A stretch of 29,607 nt of DNA, taken from assembly GCA_022376515.1 (NCBI GenBank), contig WTXI01000405.1, forward strand, positions 1 through 29,607, written 5' to 3'. The notes beneath the pieces were generated by a model. The model was not told the DNA's origin and searched no databases. It saw nothing but the letters and a program-made list of their open reading frames with translations. This DNA is from Lactifluus volemus (Eukaryota; Basidiomycota; Agaricomycetes; Russulales; Russulaceae). Position numbers and translations under genes: made by a program. Shown piece after piece: positions 1-10,592 of the stretch (its first letter is position 1; every line of letters begins with the position of its first letter).

Positions 1-1758
1 GAGAGGGTGACCTTGAGTCAAAACGTCGTGGAGGTTACGAATCGTGTCGCGAATCTCTATAACGACTTTGTGGTTCTTTGCTTCTCGATCAATGTCATCC
101 CACAAGGAAAGGAAGTCGCGTCGAAGTTCAGGAAGAGTATGTCGTATGTCGAATTTGGAAAGTGTGGGCAATATGGTTGATAACGCATCTGGGAGATCCT
201 CGTTCAGCTCATTCCCCGTATTCTGGCGAATGAAGTGGATCAGGTTGGCAAGTAATACGTTATCATTGCCATTTTCGAGGTAGCGTGGAAGGGAGGTGCC
301 TAATTGGTCCGTAGCAAGTGCGATCCATCTGTCGTCGTTTTCCTGAACATTGGAAATGATGCCAGCAACAATGCTTTTTGCACACAAACCCATCTTCTGC
401 CCGCCGTGATTACCTTGGCTTATCAGGAATTTCCCCATGTCAGCGGACCGCAACGAGTTATGACAGTCCCCAGAAACTATGTCTTTGAGGATTGACAATG
501 CGACATCCGAGAGGCGAATAGCATCAGCGACGTTCACGCAGACAACGAGTCGCCGCATCTTCTCCGAGTCGGGGAGGAAATTGGATGACCGAGTACGTTC
601 CAATAATTCCTTCACAGCCGTTTGAAGCTTCTCCCTTCCCAAATTTGTAATCTTGCGTACAGGATCGTCTACTAGCGATGATCGACAAAAGCCAGGGACG
701 ATCTCAAGGAATTGTACTAGGTCGAAATCCTCGATGAGATCATTAAACAACCGGTTCAAGATGCGGTCATCGATTCCTTCTGACGAGTTCGCCCTATCTT
801 GAACCTGCGATTCAACAAAGCATTAGGCATGACCTATGAATGCGCAACAAATGAATAGAGCGCCCTATGGGATGCACTTACATCATTCAGCCAATAATTG
901 ACGGAGAAAGATAAGGTGAAGCCCAGCACTGCGCAACAAAGGACGGGCGTGAAGACAGCTCGGTTGACATTGAAGAGATATGTGACAAGGGCGGCAAAAA
1001 AAGACCCACGCGGAAACTTGTATCATGATCCCAAGCAACCACCTCACCCGCGAGTGTTTCAGTTCGCTAGCAATGATTTCTTGCATCCGCGCCCGGTGTT
1101 GGGGGTTAAGGTGCGGGGACTCGATCTTGAGGAGGTGTCGAGGCAAACGTCCCTGCATCGACAGAGCCAGAGTTGCGGTAAAAAGATTGAGACACAGGGT
1201 CATGAAAAAGAGTGCGTTCACCCAGATGGCATATTTTGGAGCAGAAAACAGAGGAGGTTCAGCCGGCGTGGAAGGAAGAGATGCGTTGGAGTCTACGAGT
1301 ATTTGAAGCTTATAAAGATTCTCGAGATAGAATACGGTTGTATCCTGCGGGTTTTGCCTGAGGTCCTGGAGTGTCACGGAAAGCATTACTGCAACGACTG
1401 CAGAGAACAAGCCCATCTGTAATGTTGACTTTATGTGCGAAGAGACATGGAAAATAATACTGAGGTGCGCACGAAGACAACGATATTGTTGAGTAGTTTT
1501 AGCCAGCGTCTAACCTCCTTGTTCTCTTCCTCGGTCATCTTGGAGTACATGGTAAAGAGAGGCACTGAAGTATCAGTAAATCTGCTTTTTGGTTCCTCCT
1601 CCTGGGTCATCTGAGCCCAGTTTGGGGGAGCATCTAGTGAACACGTGGCTGGTGAATTTGGGTAGGATTGACGTTGAGCGAGTGGGTAGTAAGATACCTT
1701 GACGGTTTGCCTCTTTGTGATTGTTCATATTGAGGGTCCAGTGTTCAGCTTTGGACAT
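1..1758 (-). CDS. DUF6535 membrane protein, copy A (3' end outside window)
   Basis: A DUF6535-type membrane protein of unknown molecular function. By comparison with the other copies the exons are 1698-1758, 1473-1633, 882-1416 and 804 down to the window edge. The start is ATG at 1758 (MSKAEHW...), matching MSQTEH/MSHWQP starts in the paralogues. Exon 2 carries the NWAQM and PLFTMY motifs. Exon 3 starts MGLFSAVV and holds most of the transmembrane helices. Exon 4 starts VQDRANSSEG, contains the family PGFCRSS motif and stays open to base 1. Exon 3 is 535 nt instead of 534: an A7 run at 996-1002 (T7 in the gene) adds one base, and the frame after SAWVFF is lost unless that base is removed. Either a sequencing error or an inactivating mutation would explain this. 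The family assignment is from the recognisable domain pattern; the exon limits are inferred from GT/AG sites that match across copies. Confidence 0.75.
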
Positions 1759-1797
1759 TGAATAAACTTGTGATACAGAAATGGAGAAGAGGCTTGT
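1759..1797 (-). promoter_or_regulatory. Upstream block shared with copy B
   Basis: The roughly 40 bases directly 5' of the copy A start resemble the bases 5' of the copy B start (9842-9872). Both contain a TGTGATAC element followed by GGAGAAGARGAGG-like sequence, read on the plus strand. This is a putative conserved proximal promoter or 5' UTR. It differs from the block found upstream of copies C and D. Confidence 0.4.
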
Positions 1798-2195
1798 ATG
1801 TTCCGGACAGACACTTTTTAAGAGCGCGTTGTAAAGTTGAGGCCGTTGACAGGGGCATGAACAGCCTGCCGCTCATATTTGGCGCCCTGGCACGTGAAGT
1901 GCAACTAAAAGCATCAGAGGCGTGAATGTGTAGTACTGTACTGTAATATTGAATAGCTTGTCGAACATAAAATGGAAAATACTGCCAAAGCAAAACAAAA
2001 AGCGTGGCATCCCCTCGAATTTTGACAACTGGTGGGATATGCCTGGGCGCTCTGGTGCGCGTTACTCTACGGCGAGCGTTTTAGCTGATAGCTGCTCGAC
2101 AGAGTCGACACGTACAAACCATTACAGCGCTCGAGTCTGGGTCGGCAAGCAGAACTGCTCTCCTGTTCGGACTTCTGCAAGAGTTCCACGTGTTT
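1798..2195. other. Intergenic, nothing recognised
   Basis: No open frame in this stretch looks like a real exon, and no repeat shared with the rest of the window was noticed. It contains the far upstream region of copy A. Confidence 0.4.
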
Positions 2196-2858
2196 TCTCA
2201 ACCAGGTTCGGGCTCCCAATTTAGTAAGCCGCTGAATGGGCGCCCCGTCGTCTGCAATTGTCTGCTCGCACGTCACGATCTGTCGAACGCCTGCACGCCA
2301 AACAGGCGACTTGTGGCACCAGCGGGCCCCCCATCGGAGCCCATCCACTGGACGAGTGCAGCGATTACGGGTCGGGGAGACTCAGGCTGGCATCTGTGCC
2401 TCCACTTAGTATACCTGCAACCCAGAACCAGCCACCAGGCTCAGACGAGGACTACCTGGGACACCCACATACAGGCTCGATGATGTCTGCCCGCTCAAAT
2501 CTGCCTGAAATATGCACGCTGCCCTGCCGCGCAGACGGGCAGACGGGCTTGAGCGGATGGGCAAATATATCGTTGTGACGTATTTGATGTCTTTGTGACT
2601 CGAGCGGTGCTCACATACTGAAGACTTTGGTGAACAGAGAGAAAGACGAGGTCAACCAGCCTGCAACAGACGCACTTTTCTATTAAGAGTGGCGTGGCCA
2701 AATGGCAAACGCGATGGCAATCGTGGCTCCGCAGCATGCGGATACATTCGAGTTGAGTCCCGACCTTTCAATAGCACATGGAAAGCCAGAGAATCGATCG
2801 GTCGGTGTGTAGCAGATTGATGAAACCAACTAGGATCCAAGAAGCTAGCAAATCACAC
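2196..2858 (+). repeat. Dispersed repeat R1, long copy
   Basis: The sequence at about 2196-2400 and 2690-2858 matches 4399-4705. Shared landmarks are CAACCAG, TTTAGTNAGCCGCT, GAACGCCTGCACGC, CATCCACTGGA, GTGGCCAAATGGCAAACGCGAT, GCATGCGGATA and GAAGCTAGCAAATCAC. This copy carries an additional block of about 290 bases (roughly 2401-2689) that is missing from the other. No terminal inverted repeats or transposase could be identified, so the element class is unknown. Confidence 0.7.
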
Positions 2859-2966
2859 ATGGCCAACGGAGAATAAAAAGTCGGCCACAGTGGCGGTGTT
2901 TGAAAGGTTGACTAACGACGGTGTTTCCCTTTAACCTGATGCCTGATGTTTGATGCTTGCCAGTGA

Positions 2967-3625
2967 TGCCTTGGCCTCGCTAGTTTCGCAAAGGTCCCCG
3001 ACGTGCCCTCTGAGGCCGACTTCCGTGGTCCCTATAACAAGCTCCTGTACACTCTTTTTCCTGTTGAGTCCGATTTTACCGTTGTTCCCCGGTACTTGCT
3101 GGGTCCACGTGAGTCAGCAGACTTCATTGTCATGTTTGAGGTCTTGCTCGTAGACAGACCAGTCTTAATATTGGAGCTAAAGCCACCAGGCCACCTTCGA
3201 TACCCTTCCACTCGCGAGGCTGCGGACTTGCAAATTCGATCTCGCATCAGGGATTTGGCTGGTCGGTCATATTTCATTCTATTCACTAAGCTGGGGTGCT
3301 AAATGCCTTCGGCTCTATAGGCGATTGTCCTTTACCTGTTCTCCACGCTGTCAGTGCCATGGGAACCCAACTTTGCTTCTACCAAAAACCTCGCAATCAA
3401 CCTGTTGAGCCTTCACGTATTCCAGTCCACCAAGAATTGGACACAGATATGGCACCAGAAACGTGCTGGGACTGTAATATTCTCGAGGTGGAAGGAGAGC
3501 AGAGATTTAGAAGGGTGGTGGACGAGATTAAACAGGGGTGTACGGCTCCTAAAGCGATTATGTCATGGAGATACAATGTCGTGGTCGCTAAAGATCGCTC
3601 TCATTCATCGAAAACAAACGTTTAA
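2967..3625 (+). pseudogene. Fungal PD-(D/E)XK-like hypothetical protein, 5'-decayed
   Basis: This resembles a widespread Agaricomycete hypothetical protein family with a restriction-endonuclease-like core. Visible motifs in order are VPSEADFRGPYNKLL, RESADFIVMFEVL, LELKPPGHLRYPS (3171 onward; the ExK of a PD-(D/E)XK site), PLPVLHAVSAMGT, WDCNILE and VVDEIKQGC. A 59-nt intron at 3262-3320 (GTCGGT...TATAG) joins two frames so that the product reads ...IRDLAG-DCPLPVL..., the continuity expected of the family. The upstream frame runs back only to a TGA at 2964-2966 with no in-frame ATG. A possible N-terminal piece (MLASDALASL, 2953 onward) is in another frame, so the 5' end looks frameshifted or lost. 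Nuclease activity is inference from the motif; no substrate is known to me. Confidence 0.55.
3262..3320 (+). other. Spliceosomal intron inside the PD-(D/E)XK-like gene
   Basis: A GT...AG interval of 59 nt. Its removal fuses two otherwise out-of-frame ORFs in the correct phase, creates a Gly codon at the junction (G from 3261 plus GC from 3321-3322), and preserves family motifs on both sides. Other donors nearby (for example 3266) do not keep the frame. Confidence 0.6.
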
Positions 3626-4398
3626 TGTGTGCCTCGAAAGATTGGCTCTACTTCACACATTTACGCTAATTTTCGTAGGAAGGGGCCCGTCGGAAAGCAT
3701 TAGCTGCTTGTGGTAAACTACTAACCATTCTATTCAAGAGCAGAAACCCATCCGAGGTCATCAAGGTTGCTTTCTGTAAGGCTAAGTTTGAGGTCGGAAA
3801 TGAGATCGAGCGTCCAGAGCGATGCAATAGCGTACGTAAAGGTTATAAGGCATGTAGTGGATATAATATAGCGGCTGGCCGTTCAGTTTTAAGTGTCCAG
3901 AGTCCTATAGCCTGGGCTTATCTCAAGTTGTAGTTGCCTACCGAAGGCATACGTCGCTTAATTCAAACCTTCATCCTATTAACAATACTAGGCTTACAAT
4001 CGGTAGTAGTAATGTCATTTTGCACCCGCTACTACTAGTATATGGCATGCGTTTCACAACACATATCTGTCGCACGTATACGGCATTACGCGCGACAACC
4101 GCATGCTCGTGCGCAGCAGCTCTCACCTTGTATTTCAAGCTTAATGCTTGGTTATGAGTGCACGCGTGCCAGTGGAGTATAACTTGAAAGTGGACGCCAT
4201 TTTAAAAAGGCCGCAAATGGAAGTCGTTGGGGCGTGTTTTGGAGTTGTCCAAGGGCTATAAAAGTACAAAACTTGTCCCTTGATTATGAAGAGAAGCGTA
4301 TCATGCAGAACGGACGTGCCAAGACCCAAAGTAGGAGTTCGATTCGGAAGTTTCATCCCGACCGCCTTGGGGTTTCCTCATACCACGTCGGGCGCCTA
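3626..4398. other. Intergenic with one promoter-like patch
   Basis: No convincing coding exon. The last third (4141-4330) resembles the promoter of the small Cys-rich gene at 5662: a CGTGCCAGTG motif, then a CGCCAT element, then CTATAAAA. No coding exon follows it. Confidence 0.4.
4257..4263 (+). promoter_or_regulatory. Orphan TATA box (TATAAAA)
   Basis: TATAAAA preceded by GGGC and followed by a C/A-rich patch with ACAAAAC, similar in arrangement to the TATA box at 5545. No plausible start codon and exon lie downstream before repeat R1 copy 2. It may be the remnant of a duplicated promoter. Confidence 0.35.
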
Positions 4399-4705
4399 AA
4401 CAACCAGATTTAGTTAGCCGCTACTTGGGCGCCCGGGCCTGTCGTCGTCTGTTCGCATGTTGAACGCCTGCACGCTAAACAGGCGGCCGTGGCACCAGTA
4501 GCCCATCCACTGGATGAGCGCAGCGAGGCTGGAATCTGTGTGGCCAAATGGCAAACGCGATATTAATCGTGGCTCCGCGGCATGCGGATATATTCAAAAT
4601 TGAGTCCCGAACTTCAATAGCACATGGAAAGGCAAAGGAGAATCGATCTGTCTGTGCAGATCAATGAAAGCCACTAGTACTCCAAGAAGCTAGCAAATCA
4701 CGCGA
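4399..4705 (+). repeat. Dispersed repeat R1, short copy
   Basis: Matches 2196-2858 in the same orientation but lacks the roughly 290-base central block. The join lies at GGCTGGAATCTGTG/TGGCCAAATGG (about 4530-4543). The two copies are about 2.2 kb apart and are clearly diverged, so this is not a very recent duplication. Confidence 0.7.
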
Positions 4706-4904
4706 TGGGTGATCATAAATGCAAGTAAACTCTCATGGTATCTGCCTATCATGATCAGGAGGGTCAGTATACGACTTCCGAATCCTCTGGAACCAACGAA
4801 CCGTACATTTAATCACACAAACGGAGGGTGGGCATAGGATAACAAAATGTTGGAAAGAGGATGTGTAACAAAGAGACTTCACAATAGTAAAAAGCTAGTC
4901 ACTT

Positions 4905-5295
4905 TAAAGGTTGCAGGGCCTGCAGCCTGAGACACGGGGCGCCGATCTTTCTACACCCACCAGTGAACGTCGCCATCAGGTTCAACTTAGAGACGTGTGA
5001 CCGGCCACCACGTTTCTCTTTCCACTTCAGGAGGCTCCCTTCCCTGGGGGCCTTCAGGAATCGGCTCAGCATCAACGTGGGAAAGACTCTGAATGCAGGC
5101 ACCCGCAGAGATTTGGGTCCTTCACCAAAATGCAAATTTTCCCACTGCTCATCTTTCCTTTCTCGTTGGGCAAGCCAGGGAGGATTCCATGAGTACTGCA
5201 TCTTCTTATATTCAGTGATCTCAAGCACATACGATGGAAGAGGGATGAGAATAACCATGCGAGGGTCTGGACTGCATCGTGTAGCAGGTTGATCG
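4905..5295 (+). repeat. Dispersed repeat R2, copy 1
   Basis: Shares ordered blocks with 10593-10900 and 13935-14250: GGCGCCGATC, CACCAGTGAACG, CAGGTTCAACTT, CCGGCCACC, TTCAGGAGGCT, TTCTCGTTGGGCAA and, shared with copy 3, GCACATACG and GTCTGGACTGCATC. On the reverse strand all three give a KEKRGG...SKLNL-like reading, but the frames are not conserved enough to call a gene. Confidence 0.7.
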
Positions 5296-5544
5296 TGCAC
5301 GAACAAGTTAATCCAACTCCGCTGTGGCCCACTCCTTTTCTTCGTTGGCCAAAAATACGTTTAGCCGTTATGGAATAATCACCTTTAAAGGCCGCTAAAG
5401 GTATCAAAGGGTCAGATCCGGTCAGATCTCATCGTCTCAACACCTGGTATTTCATGCACGTGCCAGTGCCAGTGCGAGTTGTCGCGGGTTTCACACAGCT
5501 AGATTGACGTAAAACACGCGCTGGCGCCATGGAAGGAAGAGCCC

Positions 5545-5551
5545 TATAAAA
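5545..5551 (+). promoter_or_regulatory. TATA box of the small Cys-rich gene
   Basis: TATAAAA 111 bases before the ATG at 5662, followed by a long C/T-rich tract (CCCTTTCCTGTCCCC, CTTCTATCCCCCACC) and CAATCAACCAACGAA immediately before the start codon. This is the classic layout of a strongly expressed basidiomycete gene. Confidence 0.65.
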
Positions 5552-5661
5552 CTCCCAAAACACCCTTTCCTGTCCCCTCGCATACGCCCTTCTATCCCCC
5601 ACCACACTAGTATCCTTTTGCTTTATATTTGCGTTCTTCATCCTCACAATCAACCAACGAA

Positions 5662-6143
5662 ATGGACACTTCCAAGCCTACTTCTTCTCAGCCCCAGCAG
5701 TCCATTCAAATGAGTGCGTTTGAAGCGAACTGCGGGATGATCCGTGCTGAATAGAATAAAATTATTAAAAAAAAGATTTCAACCCCGCTGCGCCTGTTAA
5801 CAGTCAACAGCATGCTCATCGTCTCCGCGGAGGAAGCGGCCCATATGTATGTCTCTTCTCCACTTTCTTTCCGCTTGCTCCGTCGTATTCCACTTATCTC
5901 TTGCTTCACTTTCCGTTATCTTATCATCGGACCGGTTTTCTGATGTTTTGACCGATAGGACTGCTGCCTTGGCCTGGTAGAGAGATTCATTTGTTTCGGT
6001 ACGTATCTCGTTTCGTAAAGCAATATAGATTAAACCCACGTAATCTGACAACCCTGCGCGCGCTTGCCTTTCCCACAGAATGGTGCAGGGTCCGTCTTAT
6101 AGTCTTCATCCTTCACCCTCCGTGCAGGGGAATTGATTATTGA
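5662..6143 (+). CDS. Small Cys-rich CYSTM-like protein, multi-exon
   Basis: A small gene of very short exons resembling the fungal CYSTM-like proteins, in which a Gln/Pro/Ser-rich N-terminus is followed by HRLRGGG and a Cys-rich membrane-embedded tail. Seen here: exon 1 at 5662-5713 (MDTSKPTSSQPQQSIQM), donor GTGCGT; exon 2 about 5811-5846 (HRLRGGSGPY), donor GTATGT; exon 3 at 5959-5998 (DCCLGLVERFICF), donor GTACGT; exon 4 from 6079 (joining to EWCRVRLI, stop TGA 6141-6143). DCCLGLVE-FICFE-C fits the family's CFxCFECC core, but several cysteines are replaced. The exon 1/exon 2 phase is off by one with the obvious splice sites, so the gene may be decayed or an indel may be present. The promoter is excellent. 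Start chosen as the first ATG after the TATA box. Confidence 0.5.
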
Positions 6144-7520
6144 CCGAACTACTCATTTGCCATACAGCCTTGCTGCGGGTATGCCGTGGCTATCGTCTGT
6201 AAGGCCTTTCTACTACCACATCCGAGTCTACTGTCTCACTCAACGCTACCTTGCGTACCACAGGCTGCCCCTGTGGTATCTGCCAGTGTTTATCAGACTT
6301 GCAGTACGTATCAAGTGGCCCAATGGAGCCTGAGGACACATGAGTTGTCCCTCATATAGCTTCATACGGAACCAAGCAGGAGTCCCATGATTCAAATGCT
6401 GTACTTGTCCACTCCTCCGACTAGCTGCAGAATTACTCTGGGGGGTGGCATTTTCACCCCCAACACCAACTTGCCACCAAGTCAACTGTCAACATGACTG
6501 CTTTTAATTCTATGCAAACACAGCTAGGGGTTCATTAAAGTATTAATTTGTACTCAATGCATGCTGCATTTACATCTGCTTGATGTGCACCTCTTAGAGT
6601 AAATATTAAGGTGTCGAATGAAAGAGGGGAAAAGGTCGAAGTGGCGAGAAGTCGATAAGATGAGATCACGTGAGAGGATAGAGGAAAAACGAACTTGAAG
6701 TGGGCAAGTCAGGATTGCCCTGCAACTCTGTGCATTCAAAGTAAAGTATTTAAGCATATGTCTATAGTACCTAGTTCCCTAGCTACTGATTGCAATATTA
6801 AATCAATAATCAATAAAACACGATCGAGAAAAGGGTAAAATGCCTCAGTATAACAACCAGGCGCGCTTGATCCGAAATCGAGACTTCGGTCTCGCGAAAC
6901 TTAAGGTGGCACCTCGTAACTATATAGAGCTAATAAAAAAGATGTAAGTCGATTAGAAAGGCAAAAGATTATAGTAGAACGGTTCAGGAAATCGCCCCCA
7001 ATGAGGAGCAACTGTTAGGAACGAGCAGTTCCTAGTTCCCGATTCTCGGATCAGATGTAACTACGACAAGAAACCTACCGGTGACGATAATCATAGGCTG
7101 CAGGCAAGTGGAATCTCCACGGTCTCAGCCTTGACAAGTTTAAGACTCGAAGCCTGAAGATGGCCAGTATATGGCCTAGACCAGAGTACGAACCCTCACC
7201 TTATGCGCTAGCATGAGCCATCATGAGGCAAATCCCGTCATGAGAGAAGTTAGATTTCCTATATATTATATTCACAACACCTTTTATCATACAAACGGGG
7301 CATACTAAAGAACGCGATGCAAAATGTCTAACTTGAAAAAAAAGGAGCCGAAAATCCCATGAGCGTCAAGCTTCGGAGGGACTAGCCATTAGAAACACGT
7401 AGCAGGCATGGTCAACATCGCCTACGATTGTGATCAGTCTTAGCAGAAGACTAAAAAAAAGGCCTTACAATGACGGTTACCGAGTTGAGACTTTGATAAC
7501 CAGTTTCGATCATGCGGAGA
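6144..7520. other. AT-richer intergenic region, no gene recognised
   Basis: About 1.4 kb without a supportable exon. It holds long A runs near 7338 and 7455 and a perfect 7-bp hairpin (TAGGAAC-gagca-GTTCCTA, 7016-7034). The base composition and hairpin might mark an old retroelement LTR, but no protein fragment or terminal repeat supports that. Confidence 0.4.
7016..7034. repeat. Short perfect inverted repeat
   Basis: TAGGAAC (7016-7022), loop GAGCA, GTTCCTA (7028-7034). Another GTTCCC follows immediately, and CTAGTTCCCTAG lies at about 6770. No gene ends close to it, so it is not clearly a terminator. Confidence 0.4.
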
Positions 7521-9841
7521 CTAAGCTGGATTTTCTGATGGGTCGCGATTGTTACTAGCTGACGGATCCAACTGGCGTATTTGAGAAAGTGATTTCATTT
7601 CAGCTCGATCGTCCAAGTCCCTAGCATCGTGACGCGCGACGAGAGCTGCGGTACCAAGAATGTGAGGGGGGGAAACAGAAGTTGCTGGAGTAGTAGAGGA
7701 AGCAGTTGAGATCATCTCGGAAGGCGGGTCAGGCACAATAGTGGACTGCTTTCTGGATGAAGTGTCAGCAATGGTGTCTGCTGTTGCGGTGGAAGCAGAA
7801 GCTTTGGCATGTGAGGCACCCTGGCTTCTGGGAGGAGCGTGGTCGGACGACACTGTCACTGTCGTAGGGTGCGACATCGCTTGAGGAATACCACCGGGTG
7901 ATGACTCATCGACGGGGTCTACAGTGATATGACCTGAATCCGGTGAGAGGAAGAGAGGAGAAGACGTGGCCAGACTCGGGTTATCGTGTGAAGCAGGACG
8001 GGGTATATTAGTATGCATCTGAGTATTCTCGTCAACCGTCTCATAGACAGGGGAAGTCGAGTTTAGGGGATTGGGTGGTGATTTAGAGGCATCAACGGTG
8101 CCCTGAGTTAAGCTGCTGTAAACATTGAACAGATTGTCACGGATCTCCGTAGGAACTCGGTCGTTTGGCGCCTCTTCGATTTCTTTCCACAAGGCAAGGA
8201 AGTCGTCCTGCAGTTCGGGAAGGGTATTTCGTCCGTTAAAATCAGGAAGTGATGTTAATATGAATGATGTTGCCATAGCCATGTCCCGATTCTCCTCCAA
8301 AGAGTGAAAGATCAGGCGAGCGATGTAAGTCAGATTGGCAAGTAACACGTTGTCATGGCCACGCTCGAGGTAGCCCCGAATCACGTCTTCCGATTTGCTT
8401 AATTGATCCGCAGCGAGTGCAACCCAACCGTCGTTGCTTTCCTGCACGTTGGAAATGATACCAGCCACAATGCTTTGTGCACACAAGCCAATCGGTTGGC
8501 CTGTTAAATCGCCTTGACTTCTCAGGAATTGCCCCATTTCAACGGATCGCAGTGCGTTACGCTGGTCCTGAGGGATTATGTCTTTGAGGATTGATAACGC
8601 CAGGTTCGAGAGGCGTACAGCGTCAGCGAAGTTCACGCAGGCGACGAGTCGCCACATTTTCTCAGAGAAAGAGAGAAAATGGGATGACCAAGTACGTTCC
8701 AATAGTTCCTTCACAGCCTTGTGTAGGTCCTCCTCTCCTAGATCTGCGACCTTTCGTACAGGATCGCGGACAATTGATGATCGGCAAAAGGCAGGGGTGG
8801 CCCGAAGGAATTTTAATAAGTTGGAATCCTCGACGACGACGGCCTTGAACAACCGCTTCAAGACGCTGTTGTCGAACGATTCCGACCCAACTACAATCTG
8901 GGAATAAACGTTGAATTAGGCTTGACCTGCGAATACACGAAGAATGAATACAGCACCCTATGAAACGCGCTCACCTTTTTCAGCCAACGTAAGACGAGGA
9001 AATAAACGATGATGCATAGCCAAGCGCAACCAAAGCAGGGTCCGAAGACAGCTCGGTTGGTATTGAAGAGATATATAGAAAGGCCGGTAACGCAAAACCA
9101 CATGGAAAGAATTATCAAGAGCACTAACGTTCCATCCAGTGGCGATGCACTCAATCTCGCTAACAAGGTTTCACGTATCCGCGCTCTGGAGTGGGGCTTG
9201 GCATACGGGGACTCCGTGACCAGGAGGTATCGAGGCACATGTCCCCGTATCACCACAGCCAGAAGCCCAGTGAAAATCTCGAGAAACAGGCTCATAAACA
9301 AGAATGTGTTCGCCAAAATGGCAGTATTTGAAGCAGAAAATGGAGGAGGTTGCTCTGGAGTGAGAAGGCGAGATGCGTTGGAGTCTGCCGCGACTTGAAG
9401 CTTATAGATATTCTCAAGATAGAATGTGGACGTATCCTGCGGGTTCTGCTTCAGGTCCTGGACTGTCACTGTAAGTAATGCTGCAGTTGCTGTAGAGAAC
9501 AAGCCCATCTGCAATATCAAATCGAAAGTGAAGTAGAATGGAATATAAAAAACGAGATGCGCACGAAGATAACGATCTTGTCGACCCACTTTAGCCATTC
9601 TAAAGCTTGCTTATCATCTCGCTCTGTCAACTCGCAATACATGGTAAAGAGATGCCCCGAGCTATCGGTGAATCTGGTCTTTGATTCCTGATTTTGGGCC
9701 ATTTGAGCCCATTGTAAGGCAGCGTCTAGTGTATACGTGGGTTGTGAAGTTGGGTAACATTAAAGTTGAGGTCAACATACCTTGACAACTAGCCCCCTTT
9801 TCATCGGTCAAGTTGAGGATCCGGTGTTCAGTTTGAGACAT
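7521..9841 (-). CDS. DUF6535 membrane protein, copy B (intact)
   Basis: The best-preserved member. Exons are 9781-9841, 9565-9725, 8975-9508 and 7521-8897; introns are 55, 56 and 77 nt, all GT...AG and phase-consistent, giving 710 aa. Start ATG at 9841 (MSQTEHRILN), as in copy E. Residues 21-74 form a polar N-terminal segment with QWAQM and HLFTMY. Four predicted membrane helices lie near residues 68-90 (IVIFMGLFSTATAALL), 137-161, 201-222 and 228-248. Residues 253 to about 520 are soluble and helical, with TPAFCRSS, a family counterpart of (I/V)PGFC. The remainder is a disordered Ser/Thr/Pro tail ending LDPSASNNRDPSENPA. DUF6535 proteins have no established function known to me; a membrane location is inferred from the helices. 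The frame is continuous through all exons, unlike copies D and E. Confidence 0.85.
8898..8974 (-). other. Intron 3 of copy B
   Basis: Separates the transmembrane exon (ends RWLKK) from the cytosolic exon (starts IVVGSES). Donor GTGAGC, acceptor CCCAG, phase 0. The intron sits at the same place in all five copies (A 77 nt, C 58, D 65, E 62). Confidence 0.75.
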
Positions 9842-9872
9842 TAGTGTGATACGGAGAAGAAGAGGTTTCAGC
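9842..9872 (-). promoter_or_regulatory. Upstream block shared with copy A
   Basis: Contains GTGTGATACGGAGAAGAAGAGG, closely resembling the block just upstream of copy A. Copies C and D lack it and share a different block. This suggests A and B form one promoter subgroup. Confidence 0.4.
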
Positions 9873-10592
9873 GTGGGCTGTGGGATAATTTCAATCGATT
9901 CGGTGCACGTGCAACCGCGAGCGCCTCAAGGGACATGCCATTTCTTACGTGTCAGTGAATCAATCTGTTGCATTCTTGCGACCAACAAACAGCATTACTA
10001 GTAGGGAATGGGATGACTCGGACATGACAAAGACAGCAGATGGTGAGACTGTTAGAGATAGTCTCGCTTGACATCTCGGTGATAGGACATTTTGGTATTC
10101 GTAAATTGTAGCGATTGGTTTTGTCAACATCCCTATTAGGTACTAGTAGATGTCCACATACTAGTAGGTACACACTCGCACTGCACGCATGTATACCCTA
10201 CATTTTCTACCTCGAGGCCTCAGCATTTTCACACCCGCTGAATCGTCCTCAGCTATAGAGACCACAAGGCAGCATGACAGGAGAAGATGCCAATGAGCGG
10301 CTTTCTTTCTTTCTTTCTTTCCATCCGCGAAGCATAAATATGGACAATCACAGTCACCGTTTCCTTCAGAGATCCATTTCTCCTCGATTTTACAGCCCTC
10401 CTTTGAATCACTCTCCCATCCACTCATGCTAAAACACGTAGTCGCCCCCTGCTGAGCAGTACAGCGTACGACCGCCATTTTAAGCAGGTTTGAGCCTCCT
10501 CATGCGGGTGTCCGAGTTACCAGGCGTTATAACCTCTTTAGGGCGTGCGCACGATCATACCACGGGTCAATAACGTTACCAAAACGCTTTGT
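9873..10592. other. Intergenic, one microsatellite
   Basis: No supportable exon on either strand. The only structure seen is the CTTT repeat at 10301-10320. Confidence 0.4.
10301..10320 (+). repeat. (CTTT)5 microsatellite
   Basis: Five perfect tandem CTTT units, followed by CC. Confidence 0.95.

Noticed and set aside
898..1422. 174-codon plus-strand ORF
   Set aside because: Antisense to exon 3 of copy A. The minus strand carries the conserved membrane exon with correct splice sites.
4270..4345. GTTCGATTC resembling a tRNA T-loop
   Set aside because: No acceptor, D or anticodon stems could be folded around it.
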